Assembly: GCA_035629025.1 (NCBI GenBank)
Contig: DASPIU010000059.1
Coordinates: 62,001-126,000, forward strand
Source of the DNA: Stenotrophomonas_A sp035629025
GTDB taxonomy: Bacteria; Pseudomonadota; Gammaproteobacteria; Xanthomonadales; Xanthomonadaceae
DNA length: 64,000 bases
Reading direction: 5' to 3'
Below the pieces are notes generated by a model. The model did no database searches. It saw only the letters and a list, made by a program, of their open reading frames with translations, and was not told the DNA's origin. Below are positions 7,999 through 15,984 of the stretch, piece by piece. Position 1 is the first letter of the stretch. Each line of letters opens with the position of its first letter. Position numbers and translations under genes: made by a program.

Positions 7999-10722
7999 CT
8001 ACCAGCGATAGCCGAAGCGCGCGTACCAGCGAATGCCCAGCAGGTCATACGTCATGGTGTCGGTATTGCCATCGGTGTAGCTCTGGATGTAAGGCGCTTT
8101 GCGGTCGAACAGATTGTCGATGCCCAGGGCCACATCGAACGCGGCCTGCGGCGGTGCGTACTTCACCTGGACGTTGTGGTATGTGACGCTCGGTGCGTGG
8201 TCGCCGATATCACCGGGACTGGCATTGATGTCCGCCGCCTTGCCGATGTACTGGACGCTGTACGAGCCAGACCAGGCATTGCGCGCCAGGGTCAGGGCTG
8301 CCAGGCCGCGCCAGCGCGTGTAGCTGCCGCGCCCGCCGGTGATCTTGCCGGCGTAGGCAATCGTTTCGGCGCCGGCATACGGGCGCACGTCGTATCGGTC
8401 CAGATAGGTCGCGTCGAAGCTCAGGCTGGACTGGAAGCCGACCCAGTCGAACTCGTAGACACCGCCGAAATCCACGCCGCTCACCCACTCATTGGCCGCG
8501 TTGACCGGCTGCGATGACAGGAAGTCGACTTCACCGGTCACGGGATTGCGGGTGAAGTTCTCCGCGCCGCAGAACAGATGGGCCAGCCCCGGCGTGTTGT
8601 AGCAGATCGCGAGCTTGGTCGAGCCGTCGATGCGCTGGATCGCGTTGTCGATGCGGATGTCGAAGTAGTCCGCGGTCAGCGTGAGCCCTTCGGCAAAGCC
8701 CGGCGTCCACACGATCCCCAGCGTCAGCGACTTCGCGTCCTCCGGCTCCAGTTGCGGATTGCCGCCGGCGGTGGTGAGGATGGTCTTGCCCGGCTGGACA
8801 TAGCTGGCCGGCACGCCGTGGGCCTGGCAATTCTGGTAGACCACCGCGCTTGGCGGCATGGCTGCCCAGCCGCTGCAGGGGTCGGTGGTGGTGAGGTTGC
8901 CCTCGGCAATGCCGCCAAACAGCTCGGGGATGTTGGGGATGCGGAACGCGGTGGCGTAGTTCGCACGCAGCTTCAGCGACGGCCGCAACTGCCAGTCCAG
9001 CCCGATCTTGTAGTTCATGTCGCTGCCGAACAGGTCGTAATCCGAATAGCGCGCCGCGGTGCTCAGGGTCAGCGCCTGCGCGATGGCGCTGTCGTGCAGC
9101 AGCGGGATCGCCAGTTCGACAAAGGCTTCCCGCGCCGTGTACTCGCCGCCGATCGGGTCTTGCTGGTTGGTGTTGGCAATGCCCAGCACCGTGAGCGGGT
9201 CAGGGTTGCGCCAGCCGCGCTCCTTGCGCACTTCCACGCCCGAGGCGAAGCCGACCCAGCCGGCCGGCAACTCGAACGGCTGGCCGTTGATGCTGGCGGT
9301 GAAACTCTTCTGCTCGTTGCCGCCGTGGTCGCGGGTATCGAAAAGGATGTAGTCGAGCACTGCCTGGCTCACGTCGCCATGGCCCAGATAGTCACCGCAG
9401 GGAATCGCCGCGCCGGGCGCGTTGCTGCATCGCGCCGGGTCCAGGGTCTGCTCGAAGCGGTCCAGGTTGGCGACATTGGTCGAGCCGTCCGTGCCGGTAT
9501 TGCGGCCCCAGTTCAACGCCGCCGTCCAGTTCCAGCTGTCGCCGAGCTCGCCGTCCAGACCCACCACGACACGGAAGGTGTGCGTCTCCTGGAAGAACTG
9601 CCGCGTGCCCGCCTCTTCCAGGCGGCGGCGCTGCAGCAGCAGATCCTGCCCGGTGGGATTGGTCGGGTGGTCCGCCGCGATGTTGATCGGGCGATAGACG
9701 CCCAGTGCGCCCGAGGTCGCCAACTGCTCGGATTCGCGGTGGGTGTACATCAACTCAGTGAACAGATTGACCTGCTCACCCAGTGCCGCGTCGCCGAACA
9801 GGCTGAAGCTCAGGCGCTTGATCGGATTGACCGCGTTGAGCGTCGGGTTGCCGTTGTAGTTGTGCAGCGCCGGCGAGTATGGCGCGTAGGCGTCGCCGTT
9901 TCCGCCGGCCACCTGGTTGAAGTTGATGCGGCTGCCATCGGCCAGCAGGGCCCGCCCGCCCACCGTGGTCGAGCTGCCGACGCATTGCAGGCGGCCATCG
10001 ACTTCGCTCAGCCCGCACGGTGCGCGCGAGGCCATGTTCACGCTGCCCGACTCGGCGTAGCTCAGGCCGGCGACCAGCGAGCCACGCTCGCCGCTGGTGC
10101 CCCAGGTGAGGTCGAGTGCGCCATCTTCGCCGTCCTGCTCGAAGGTCTGGCCGTAGCGTGCCGCCAGTGCGACACCTTCGTGGGTCTTGCGGGTAATGAT
10201 GTTGACCACACCGGCGACCGCGTCGGCGCCGTAGATCGCCGACGCGCCATCCTTGAGTACTTCGACCCGTTCGATCAACGCTACCGGGATCACGTTCAGA
10301 TCCGGCGCGCTGTTGGCACCCGTGCCGCCATTGACCACCCGCCGCCCGTTCAACAGCACCAGCGTGCGCTTGATGCCCAAGCCCCGCAGGTTGACCTGGG
10401 TCGTGCCGTAGCCGTTCTCGGCCCAGTAGGCGTTGCCCTGGTTGCCGGAAAATCCGGCGGAGGACGGCAGCCGCTGCAGCAAGGTGTCGATGGAAGTGGC
10501 ACCGGAGCGCTGGATCGCTTCGGCATCGATGACGGTGACCGGGCCAACGCCGGACAATTGCAGCCCCTTGATATGGCTGCCGGTGACCTGCACCGCGTCC
10601 AGCGTCACGGCGGATGCGCCCGCCGGTTGTGACGTTGCTTCCTGGGCCTGCGCGCCTGGGTGGATGGCGGCGCACAGCAGCACGCCGACGGCGAGCGCCA
10701 GTGGATTGCGCTTGAGATACAT
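7999..10722 (-). CDS. TonB-dependent receptor, metal/siderophore type
   Basis: Outer-membrane active transporter of 907 residues with a cleavable signal peptide (MYLKRNPLALAVGVLLCAAIHPGAQAQ), a plug domain (QVNLRGLGIKRTLVLLNGRRVV, IERVEVLKDGASAIYGADAVAGVVNIIT) and a C-terminal barrel ending in aromatic residues (WYARFGYRW). The ATG follows a strong GGGGGAG ribosome site. It is the first large gene of a unit with two PepSY proteins downstream and a CopL-like gene upstream. The ligand cannot be deduced from the plug. The neighbours favour a metal complex (copper or iron) over a sugar. Confidence 0.9.
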   Translation of the reverse strand: MYLKRNPLALAVGVLLCAAIHPGAQAQEATSQPAGASAVTLDAVQVTGSHIKGLQLSGVGPVTVIDAEAIQRSGATSIDTLLQRLPSSAGFSGNQGNAYWAENGYGTTQVNLRGLGIKRTLVLLNGRRVVNGGTGANSAPDLNVIPVALIERVEVLKDGASAIYGADAVAGVVNIITRKTHEGVALAARYGQTFEQDGEDGALDLTWGTSGERGSLVAGLSYAESGSVNMASRAPCGLSEVDGRLQCVGSSTTVGGRALLADGSRINFNQVAGGNGDAYAPYSPALHNYNGNPTLNAVNPIKRLSFSLFGDAALGEQVNLFTELMYTHRESEQLATSGALGVYRPINIAADHPTNPTGQDLLLQRRRLEEAGTRQFFQETHTFRVVVGLDGELGDSWNWTAALNWGRNTGTDGSTNVANLDRFEQTLDPARCSNAPGAAIPCGDYLGHGDVSQAVLDYILFDTRDHGGNEQKSFTASINGQPFELPAGWVGFASGVEVRKERGWRNPDPLTVLGIANTNQQDPIGGEYTAREAFVELAIPLLHDSAIAQALTLSTAARYSDYDLFGSDMNYKIGLDWQLRPSLKLRANYATAFRIPNIPELFGGIAEGNLTTTDPCSGWAAMPPSAVVYQNCQAHGVPASYVQPGKTILTTAGGNPQLEPEDAKSLTLGIVWTPGFAEGLTLTADYFDIRIDNAIQRIDGSTKLAICYNTPGLAHLFCGAENFTRNPVTGEVDFLSSQPVNAANEWVSGVDFGGVYEFDWVGFQSSLSFDATYLDRYDVRPYAGAETIAYAGKITGGRGSYTRWRGLAALTLARNAWSGSYSVQYIGKAADINASPGDIGDHAPSVTYHNVQVKYAPPQAAFDVALGIDNLFDRKAPYIQSYTDGNTDTMTYDLLGIRWYARFGYRW

Positions 10723-10826
10723 GGGTTCTCCCCCGAAACATCAGGTGTTGTTCGACAGCAGCTCCCGCGGCCAACAGTGGGCCGGATGGAGTGCGCAAGA
10801 GCGTCGCGCGTGGCGACTCGAACAAC

Positions 10827-11213
10827 TCAGGCGATCGGTGGTCGGAAGACCCGGGAAATCTGATGGCGCACCGCCGGCATCAGCGGCGGCGGCAAGTACG
10901 CGGTGCCGAGCACGTGGCGCGCGGCAAACAGCTGCGCTGGCCGCATCGGATACAGGGTCAATATGGTGCAGGCGCAATCGCTGGCGGCACAGTCGCAATC
11001 ATCGTGGCCGCCGCCGGCAGGCACGCCTGGCCGCTCCTTCTGCCCGCAATCGACCGCTTGCCCGCTACTGTCCGCAGCACTGCGATCCGTGGCGGTCGCG
11101 GTGACGCTTGCCGCGGCGGTGGCCATGCGCGTGCTCGCCCAGGCGACAACGACGCCGTTCGCGCAGAGCACGAACATCAGCAGGCATCGCAGGAGCACAC
11201 GAGGCGACGGCAT
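10827..11213 (-). CDS. CopL-family small Cys-rich secreted protein
   Basis: A 128-residue protein with a signal peptide (LLRCLLMFVLCANGVVVAWA), a central Cys cluster (DCDCAASDCACT) and a C-terminus ending in RPPIA. The architecture matches the CopL protein encoded at 15383-15784 (same hydrophobic start, CSCACP cluster, C-terminal RPPIV), so I call it a CopL paralogue. CopL-family proteins lie upstream of copA in Xanthomonas and are needed for copper induction. Here the protein lies upstream of a TonB receptor and reductase genes. The ATG at 11213 is chosen over an upstream TTG. A HutC-like operator lies 22 bp upstream of the start. Confidence 0.7.
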   Translation of the reverse strand: MPSPRVLLRCLLMFVLCANGVVVAWASTRMATAAASVTATATDRSAADSSGQAVDCGQKERPGVPAGGGHDDCDCAASDCACTILTLYPMRPAQLFAARHVLGTAYLPPPLMPAVRHQISRVFRPPIA

Positions 11214-11234
11214 GGCGCGCGGCAAATCCAGGGC

Positions 11235-11244
11235 TGTCTATACC
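11235..11244. promoter_or_regulatory. HutC/GntR-type operator-like site 1
   Basis: TGTCTATACC matches, in 9 of 10 positions, the reverse complement of the TGTATAGACA at 11312. Both resemble the TGTATATACA-type sites bound by HutC proteins. It sits just before the CopL-like gene in the divergent promoter region, where a bound regulator could block that promoter. Confidence 0.4.
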
Positions 11245-11311
11245 GCAGCAATATCACGCACTTTTCACGGTGTCAACGATGCAGCACAGCATCGAAGCCT
11301 CTGGCCGAGGT

Positions 11312-11321
11312 TGTATAGACA
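11312..11321. promoter_or_regulatory. HutC/GntR-type operator-like site 2
   Basis: TGTATAGACA is a near-palindrome placed 16 bp before the ATG of the GntR-family gene, a position suited to autorepression. It pairs with the related site 77 bp away. Confidence 0.45.
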
Positions 11322-11336
11322 TGCAAGGCTAGCGCC

Positions 11337-12053
11337 ATGAACCCACCCCGGCCGCATTACCTCAAGCTCAAGCAGTACATTCTTCGACACATCACCAGCG
11401 GCCACTGGCCGCAGCAAAGCCGCGTGCCGAGCGAGCACGATCTGGCCCGGCAGTTCGGCCTGGCCCGCATGACAGTGAACCGCGCCCTGCGCGAACTGGC
11501 TGATTCCGGCGTGCTGGAGCGCATACGCGGCGTCGGCACCTTCGTCGCGGGTGCGCGGTCGGAGCCGGCCATGTTCGATGTCCGCAGCATTCGCGATGAG
11601 ATCCTTGCCCGCGGCCGCACGCACACGGTGCAGGTGCAAGTCTGCGAGCGCGTGCCGGCGCGCCGCATCATTGCGGCGATGTTTGGCCTGGCCGCGGGCA
11701 GCGGCCTGTTCCACACGCGTTTGCTGCACCGCGCAAGCGGAAAGCCGCTGCAGCTGGAGGACCGATTCGTCAATCCAGCCTGCGCCCCGGACTATCTTGA
11801 CGTGGACTTCTACAATGAGATTCCACACCAGCATCTGATGCGGGTGGCGCCGCTGGCGCGGGCCGAGCACCTGATCCAGGCCAGCTCGGCCAACCGCCGC
11901 CTTGCGGCGCAACTGGAAGTGCCACAAGGCGCGCCACTGCTGGTGCTGACCCGGCGCACCTGGTCGCGCGGCCGCGTCGCCAGCTACGTGCGCCTGACCC
12001 ATCCGGCCTCGCGCTACCGCTTCTCCGGTTCCTTCGAGGTTGGCGCGCAATAG
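11337..12053 (+). CDS. hutC: GntR/HutC-family transcriptional regulator
   Basis: A 238-residue one-component repressor. An N-terminal winged helix (VPSEHDLARQFGLARMTVNRALRELADSGVLERIRGVGTFV) precedes a UTRA effector domain. The UTRA stretch LEDRFVNPACAPDYLDVDF and IPHQHLMRVAPLARAEHLIQA is very close to histidine-utilisation repressors, whose inducer is urocanate. No hut catabolic gene is in the window, so the assignment rests on sequence alone. The gene is divergent from the CopL-like gene with two operator-like repeats between them, which suggests it controls the metal-uptake unit and itself. The symbol is tentative. Confidence 0.8.
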   Translation: MNPPRPHYLKLKQYILRHITSGHWPQQSRVPSEHDLARQFGLARMTVNRALRELADSGVLERIRGVGTFVAGARSEPAMFDVRSIRDEILARGRTHTVQVQVCERVPARRIIAAMFGLAAGSGLFHTRLLHRASGKPLQLEDRFVNPACAPDYLDVDFYNEIPHQHLMRVAPLARAEHLIQASSANRRLAAQLEVPQGAPLLVLTRRTWSRGRVASYVRLTHPASRYRFSGSFEVGAQ

Positions 12054-12072
12054 CGTTGCCACGCTGCCAACC

Positions 12073-12107
12073 GCCATCGGGGCGCCTCCTGCCCGCGCCC
12101 CGATGGC
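12073..12107. terminator. Bidirectional hairpin between hutC-like gene and EF-hand gene
   Basis: Perfect 13-bp arms GCCATCGGGGCGC / GCGCCCCGATGGC with a 9-base loop lie in the 64-bp gap between two convergent genes. This fits a shared terminator, although no T-run is present. Confidence 0.6.
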
Positions 12108-12117
12108 TGAAGCGCAG

Positions 12118-12387
12118 TTACATGTCGCGGGCGGCCGCGAACTCCGCGGCATCGAGCTTGCCGCTGCGATCGGCGTCAAGCATCGCGAAATGCGCGCCGA
12201 GGCGATGCTTGGCGAGCTCCTCCCTGGACAAGGCCGCGTCCTTGTTCGCATCGAGCTTGTTGAATTCGTCGCTCGGCGGCGTAGCCGGATGCGCCGCCGC
12301 GCCATGCCTGGCGTGATCCTGCGCCGCCGCGGTCGCGGTGCCGGAAGCCAACAGCAGCGTGCACAGCAGTGTGGTGACTTGCTTCAT
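12118..12387 (-). CDS. Secreted EF-hand calcium-binding protein
   Basis: An 89-residue protein with a signal peptide (MKQVTTLLCTLLLASGTATAAAQ) and two EF-hand loops: LDANKDAALSREEL and LDADRSGKLDAAEF, each with the D-x-[DN]-x-[DS] spacing and a terminal Glu. The ATG follows an AGGAGAAC ribosome site. It lies 119 bp downstream of copB on the same strand, so it may be the last gene of the copper operon. EF-hand proteins of this kind are common in copper clusters of this family, but a role in copper handling is not shown. Confidence 0.85.
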   Translation of the reverse strand: MKQVTTLLCTLLLASGTATAAAQDHARHGAAAHPATPPSDEFNKLDANKDAALSREELAKHRLGAHFAMLDADRSGKLDAAEFAAARDM

Positions 12388-12506
12388 CGTGTTCTCCTGT
12401 TCTTCGAGGGCCTGGATCGACCCTGCGCAAGCGGGCCCATCGCGCACGCAGGCGTTGCCAGCCACCCTCGCGCCGGGTAGGCACGAAGGTGGCGTACCTG
12501 GATGCG

Positions 12507-13481
12507 CTAGAACCAGATGCGGAAGCCCGCCACCAGCCGCGCGTCGTCGCTGTCCTCGCCATGTTCGCGGCGCAGCTCCGCAGTGCGCCCGAACGCGCGC
12601 TCGGCCACCACGCCCACATACGGCGCAAAGCGGCGGGTGATCTCGTAGCGCAGGCGCAGCCCCACCTCGACACTGCCCAGCCCCGAGCCCACGCCGCGGG
12701 CGGCATCGTTACCGCCATGCACGGTGACTTCGATCTGCGGCTGCAGGACCAGGCGGTTGGTCAGCAGGGTTTCGTACTCGGCTTCCAGCTGCGCGAAGCT
12801 GTGCCCCGAGGTACCGATATAGGCCGTGGCGCTCAGCTCGAACTTGTACGGCGCCAGGCCCATGATGCCGATGGCGGCGAAGTCCTGGCTGGCGCCGGGC
12901 TTGAAGTCATGGCGCACGCCAGCGACCAGATCCCACCACGGCGCGATGGCGCGGCCGTACAGGGCCTCGACATTGGCTGACTCGGTGTGGCCATCGCCGT
13001 TGCGCTCGCCTTCGCTGCGAACCCACAGCTTTTCGAGGTCGGTGCCGACCCAGCCCACGCCTTCCCATTCCAGGCCGGTGCCGTTGTCGACATCCACCGC
13101 TTCCAGACGGTCGAGCAGGACGAAGGACTGCACGGTGTTGTCGTGGGCCGCATGCGCGCCCGGCGGCTTGACCGCCGCGGCGCGGTCGGCCGCGGTGGGC
13201 ACGGGAATCGGCGTACGCGGCGCGGCCGATGGCGGCTGCGCTGGCGCATGGCCCATGGCGGCATGGTCCATCTGGGCATCCTGCGCAGATGCGGTGTCAT
13301 GCACGTGCGCGGCGGGCGTCGGCTGCGGCGCTGCTGCTTCGGCGTGCTGCGAGTGCTGCGAGTGCTGCGAGTGCTGCGTGTGATCGTGCTGGGCGTGCTG
13401 ATGCTGGGCATCCTGCGCAACCGCGTCGAACAGCACCAGCGCACCGAGTGCCGGCCAGAGGTAGCGAAGATCGTGCTTCAT
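12507..13481 (-). CDS. copB: Copper resistance protein B, outer-membrane barrel
   Basis: A 324-residue outer-membrane protein of the CopB/PcoB family. After a signal peptide it has a His/Gln/Ser-rich stretch (QHAQHDHTQHSQHSQHSQH) and further His/Met residues that can bind copper. The conserved barrel part follows (LDRLEAVD, GWVGTDLEKLWVRSEGE, GRAIAPWWDLVAGVRHDF, YEITRRFAPYVGV) and ends in FRIWF. Its start overlaps the copA stop by 4 bp. With CopA it gives periplasmic copper tolerance. Confidence 0.95.
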   Translation of the reverse strand: MKHDLRYLWPALGALVLFDAVAQDAQHQHAQHDHTQHSQHSQHSQHAEAAAPQPTPAAHVHDTASAQDAQMDHAAMGHAPAQPPSAAPRTPIPVPTAADRAAAVKPPGAHAAHDNTVQSFVLLDRLEAVDVDNGTGLEWEGVGWVGTDLEKLWVRSEGERNGDGHTESANVEALYGRAIAPWWDLVAGVRHDFKPGASQDFAAIGIMGLAPYKFELSATAYIGTSGHSFAQLEAEYETLLTNRLVLQPQIEVTVHGGNDAARGVGSGLGSVEVGLRLRYEITRRFAPYVGVVAERAFGRTAELRREHGEDSDDARLVAGFRIWF

Positions 13482-15289
13482 TCTTCGACCCTCACTTCGC
13501 GCATCATGCCCGCTTCCATGTGGTACAGCAGGTGGCAGTGGTAGGCCCAGCTGCCCAGCGCGTCGGCGCGCACGCGGTAGCTGCGGCGGCTGCCCGGCGG
13601 CATGTCGACGGTGTGCTTGCGCACCAGGAAGTTGCCCTGCGCATCCTCCACGTCACTCCAAAGGCCGTGCAGGTGGATGGGATGGGTCATCATCGTGTCG
13701 TTGACCAGCACGATGCGCATGCGCTCGCCGTAGTTCAGCCGGATCGGCTCGACATCGGAGAACTTCTGCCCGTCGAAACCCCAGGCGAAACGCTCCATGT
13801 GCCCGGTGAGGTGCAGCTCGATCTCGCGGCCCGGCTCGCGGCCGTCGGGGTCCTCGAACAGGCTGTGCAACATCGCATAGCTGAGCACGTTGCGGCCGTT
13901 GTCACGCAGGCCGATGCCCGGGTCGTCGAGCTTGGGCGTGGGTGACATCGTCTGCATGTCCACCAGCGGATTGCCGCGCTCGCTGTCCGGATGCGCCTGC
14001 ATGCCGGCGGCACCCGCGGCGCCGTGTCCGGCATGTGGATCGGCGACCGGCGTCGCCGCCATCGCCGCATGTGCGGCACCGCATCCGCCTTCCATGCCTT
14101 TTGCGTCCTGCGCGGCGTGCGCCATGCCGCCGTGGCCCATGTCGGCCATGCTCAGGATCGGCCGCGGGTCCACCGCGGGCACCGGCGCGCGCAGGCCCTG
14201 GGCCACCGCCAGCGTGCCGCTGACATGGCCGGTGCGGCCCATGTCCTGGGCGAAGATGGTGAAGGCGTCCTGGCCGCTGGGCTCGACCAGCACATCGAAG
14301 GTCTCCGCCGCAGCAATGCGGAACTCGTCCACCGTGACCGGATGCACGTAGAGCCCATCGGCAGCGACCACCGTCATCTTCAGACCAGGGATGCGCACGT
14401 CGAAATGCGTCATCGCCGAGCCGTTGATGAAGCGCAGCCGCACTTTCTCGCCGGAACGGAACAGGCCGGTCCAGTTGCCGAGGGACGTGGTGCCATTCAT
14501 CAGGTAGGTGTAGGTGTTCGCGTTGACATCCGACAGATCGGTCGGCGACATCCGCATCTGCCCCCACAGCTTGCGGTCCTCGACGGTGGCGGCCAGGCCC
14601 TGCGCCCGCGCGTCGCGGACGAAATCGCCGACGGTGCGCAGGTGGTAGTTGTCGTACATCGACATCTTCTTCAGGCGCGAGAACAGTGCCGCCGGCGAGA
14701 GGTCGGTCCAGTCACTGAGCAGGATCACGTAGTCGCGCTGATAGGCGAATGGCTCCGGCTCGATGGGGTCGATCACCAGCGGCCCGTACAGCCCGGCCTG
14801 TTCCTGCATCGCCGAATGGCTGTGATACCAGTAAGTGCCGCCCTGCTGCACGGTGAAACGGTAGTGGTAGGTCTCGCCCGGGTGGATGCCGGCAAAACTC
14901 AGGCCGGGCACGCCGTCCATGTTGGCCGGCAGCAGGATGCCGTGCCAGTGGATCGAAGTCTCGTGGCCGTGGATCGAGCCGGGCGGCAGCGCATTGGTCA
15001 CGCGCAAGTTGACCGTGGTGCCCTCGCGCCAGCGCAGCAGCGGCGCGGGCAGCGAGCCATTGACGGTGATCGCCGTGCGCGTGCGGCCAGTGAAGTTCAT
15101 CGGCGTTTCGCCGATCACCAGATCGAACTCGGTACCGGCCAGCACCTGCGGCTGGCCCGGCGACTTCAAGGCCCAACTGGTGCGGGGCCACAGGCCGAGG
15201 CTGGATACGGCGCCGCCCAGCATCAGTCCCTGCACGAAGCGGCGGCGCGACGGCGCAAAGCCGCCGCGATGGTTTGCATCAAACGACAT
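13478..15289 (-). CDS. copA: Copper resistance protein A, periplasmic multicopper oxidase
   Basis: A 603-residue multicopper oxidase exported by Tat (SRRRFVQGLMLGG). Copper ligands are visible in HWHGILLP, YWYHSHSAMQEQAG, HPIHLHGLWSD and HCHLLYHMEAGM. A Met/His-rich insert (MADMGHGGMAHAAQ... GMEGG ... DPHAGHGAAG) in the middle is typical of CopA and can bind several Cu ions. The protein oxidises and sequesters periplasmic Cu(I). The ATG at 15289 has a GGAG site; a longer in-frame start would precede the twin-arginine peptide. It is cotranscribed with copB and lies 93 bp behind copL. Confidence 0.96.
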   Translation of the reverse strand: MSFDANHRGGFAPSRRRFVQGLMLGGAVSSLGLWPRTSWALKSPGQPQVLAGTEFDLVIGETPMNFTGRTRTAITVNGSLPAPLLRWREGTTVNLRVTNALPPGSIHGHETSIHWHGILLPANMDGVPGLSFAGIHPGETYHYRFTVQQGGTYWYHSHSAMQEQAGLYGPLVIDPIEPEPFAYQRDYVILLSDWTDLSPAALFSRLKKMSMYDNYHLRTVGDFVRDARAQGLAATVEDRKLWGQMRMSPTDLSDVNANTYTYLMNGTTSLGNWTGLFRSGEKVRLRFINGSAMTHFDVRIPGLKMTVVAADGLYVHPVTVDEFRIAAAETFDVLVEPSGQDAFTIFAQDMGRTGHVSGTLAVAQGLRAPVPAVDPRPILSMADMGHGGMAHAAQDAKGMEGGCGAAHAAMAATPVADPHAGHGAAGAAGMQAHPDSERGNPLVDMQTMSPTPKLDDPGIGLRDNGRNVLSYAMLHSLFEDPDGREPGREIELHLTGHMERFAWGFDGQKFSDVEPIRLNYGERMRIVLVNDTMMTHPIHLHGLWSDVEDAQGNFLVRKHTVDMPPGSRRSYRVRADALGSWAYHCHLLYHMEAGMMREVRVEE

Positions 15290-15382
15290 GACAACTCCAA
15301 ACGTCTGTACGCGGCAGTGCCGCAAGGACGCACGTGCGCGCACGTGCGTCGGCAAGCGCCCCGAGCGGGCGCGTCAGGCGTT

Positions 15383-15784
15383 TCAGACGATGGGTGGCCG
15401 TATCAGGCTGGGCAAGGCTGGCGCCGGATGTCCCAACGCCAGCGGGCGCACGGCGCGCAAGCGCAGGAAGACCGCGGGCGCGGGCACCCAGGCATGCAGC
15501 ATGGCCTGGGCAGTGAACGGACACGCGCAGCTGCAACTGGAGGATTTGCAGCAGTCCGGCTTGCCGGCATGTGCCTTGTCGGCCACGGCCTTGTCGGTCC
15601 CGGCGTGCGCCGCTTGCTCATGGCACGGCATGGCTGCGTGCATCGGACCCATGTCGGCGGCGCCCATGACGACGGGCTGCGCCTGCATGCTGACCTGCTG
15701 CACGGCAGCCGCGGCGGCCGCCACCCCGTTCAGCATCAGGGTCACGGCAAGCACGACACGCAACAGGGTGGGCCAAAGCGACAT
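15383..15784 (-). CDS. copL: CopL-family metal-binding regulatory protein
   Basis: A 133-residue secreted protein directly upstream of copA. It has a signal peptide (LLRVVLAVTLMLNGVAAAAA), a Met/His stretch (MGPMHAAMPCHEQAAH), a Cys cluster (CCKSSSCSCACP) and a C-terminal SLIRPPIV. In Xanthomonas, CopL is the first gene of copLAB and is required for copper-induced expression; its mechanism is unclear. The ATG at 15784 is chosen because homologues begin MSLWPTLLRV-like; an earlier in-frame start at 15820 is less likely. A short palindrome lies just upstream. Confidence 0.9.
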   Translation of the reverse strand: MSLWPTLLRVVLAVTLMLNGVAAAAAAVQQVSMQAQPVVMGAADMGPMHAAMPCHEQAAHAGTDKAVADKAHAGKPDCCKSSSCSCACPFTAQAMLHAWVPAPAVFLRLRAVRPLALGHPAPALPSLIRPPIV

Positions 15785-15793
15785 GCCGGTACT

Positions 15794-15808
15794 GTAACGC
15801 GCCGTTAC
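15794..15808. promoter_or_regulatory. Palindrome upstream of copL
   Basis: GTAACG-CGC-CGTTAC is a perfect 6-3-6 inverted repeat ending 10 bp before the copL start codon. Its position suggests an operator or a 5' leader hairpin for the copper operon. No known copper-regulator box was recognised in it. Confidence 0.35.
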
Positions 15809-15984
15809 GCTGATCGCCAATGCCTGCCACGGCGCTGACGCGCATGCCGCGTGAGCCGTCGCTCACCTCGCCTTTCGTTGCGCTTGACGACCACGCAACA
15901 CGCCCACCGCTAGAACCGGCAAAGGCATCGCGCCCGCGGTCCACGCTTGCGCGCGAAGCCCCATCCCCCAAACCGGAGCACCCC

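Noticed and set aside
10723..10826. Possible small gene between the TonB receptor and the CopL-like gene
   Set aside because: No frame with a ribosome site or homology; plus-strand frames here are continuations across the receptor.
13330..13382. Short tandem repeats (GCGAGTGCT) considered as a possible repeat array
   Set aside because: They encode the His/Gln/Ser copper-binding stretch of CopB; units have no spacers, so this is not a CRISPR array.
13991..15838. Plus-strand open frame opposite copA and copL
   Set aside because: Antisense shadow of copA; no recognisable motif, and the true CopA copper motifs are on the minus strand.
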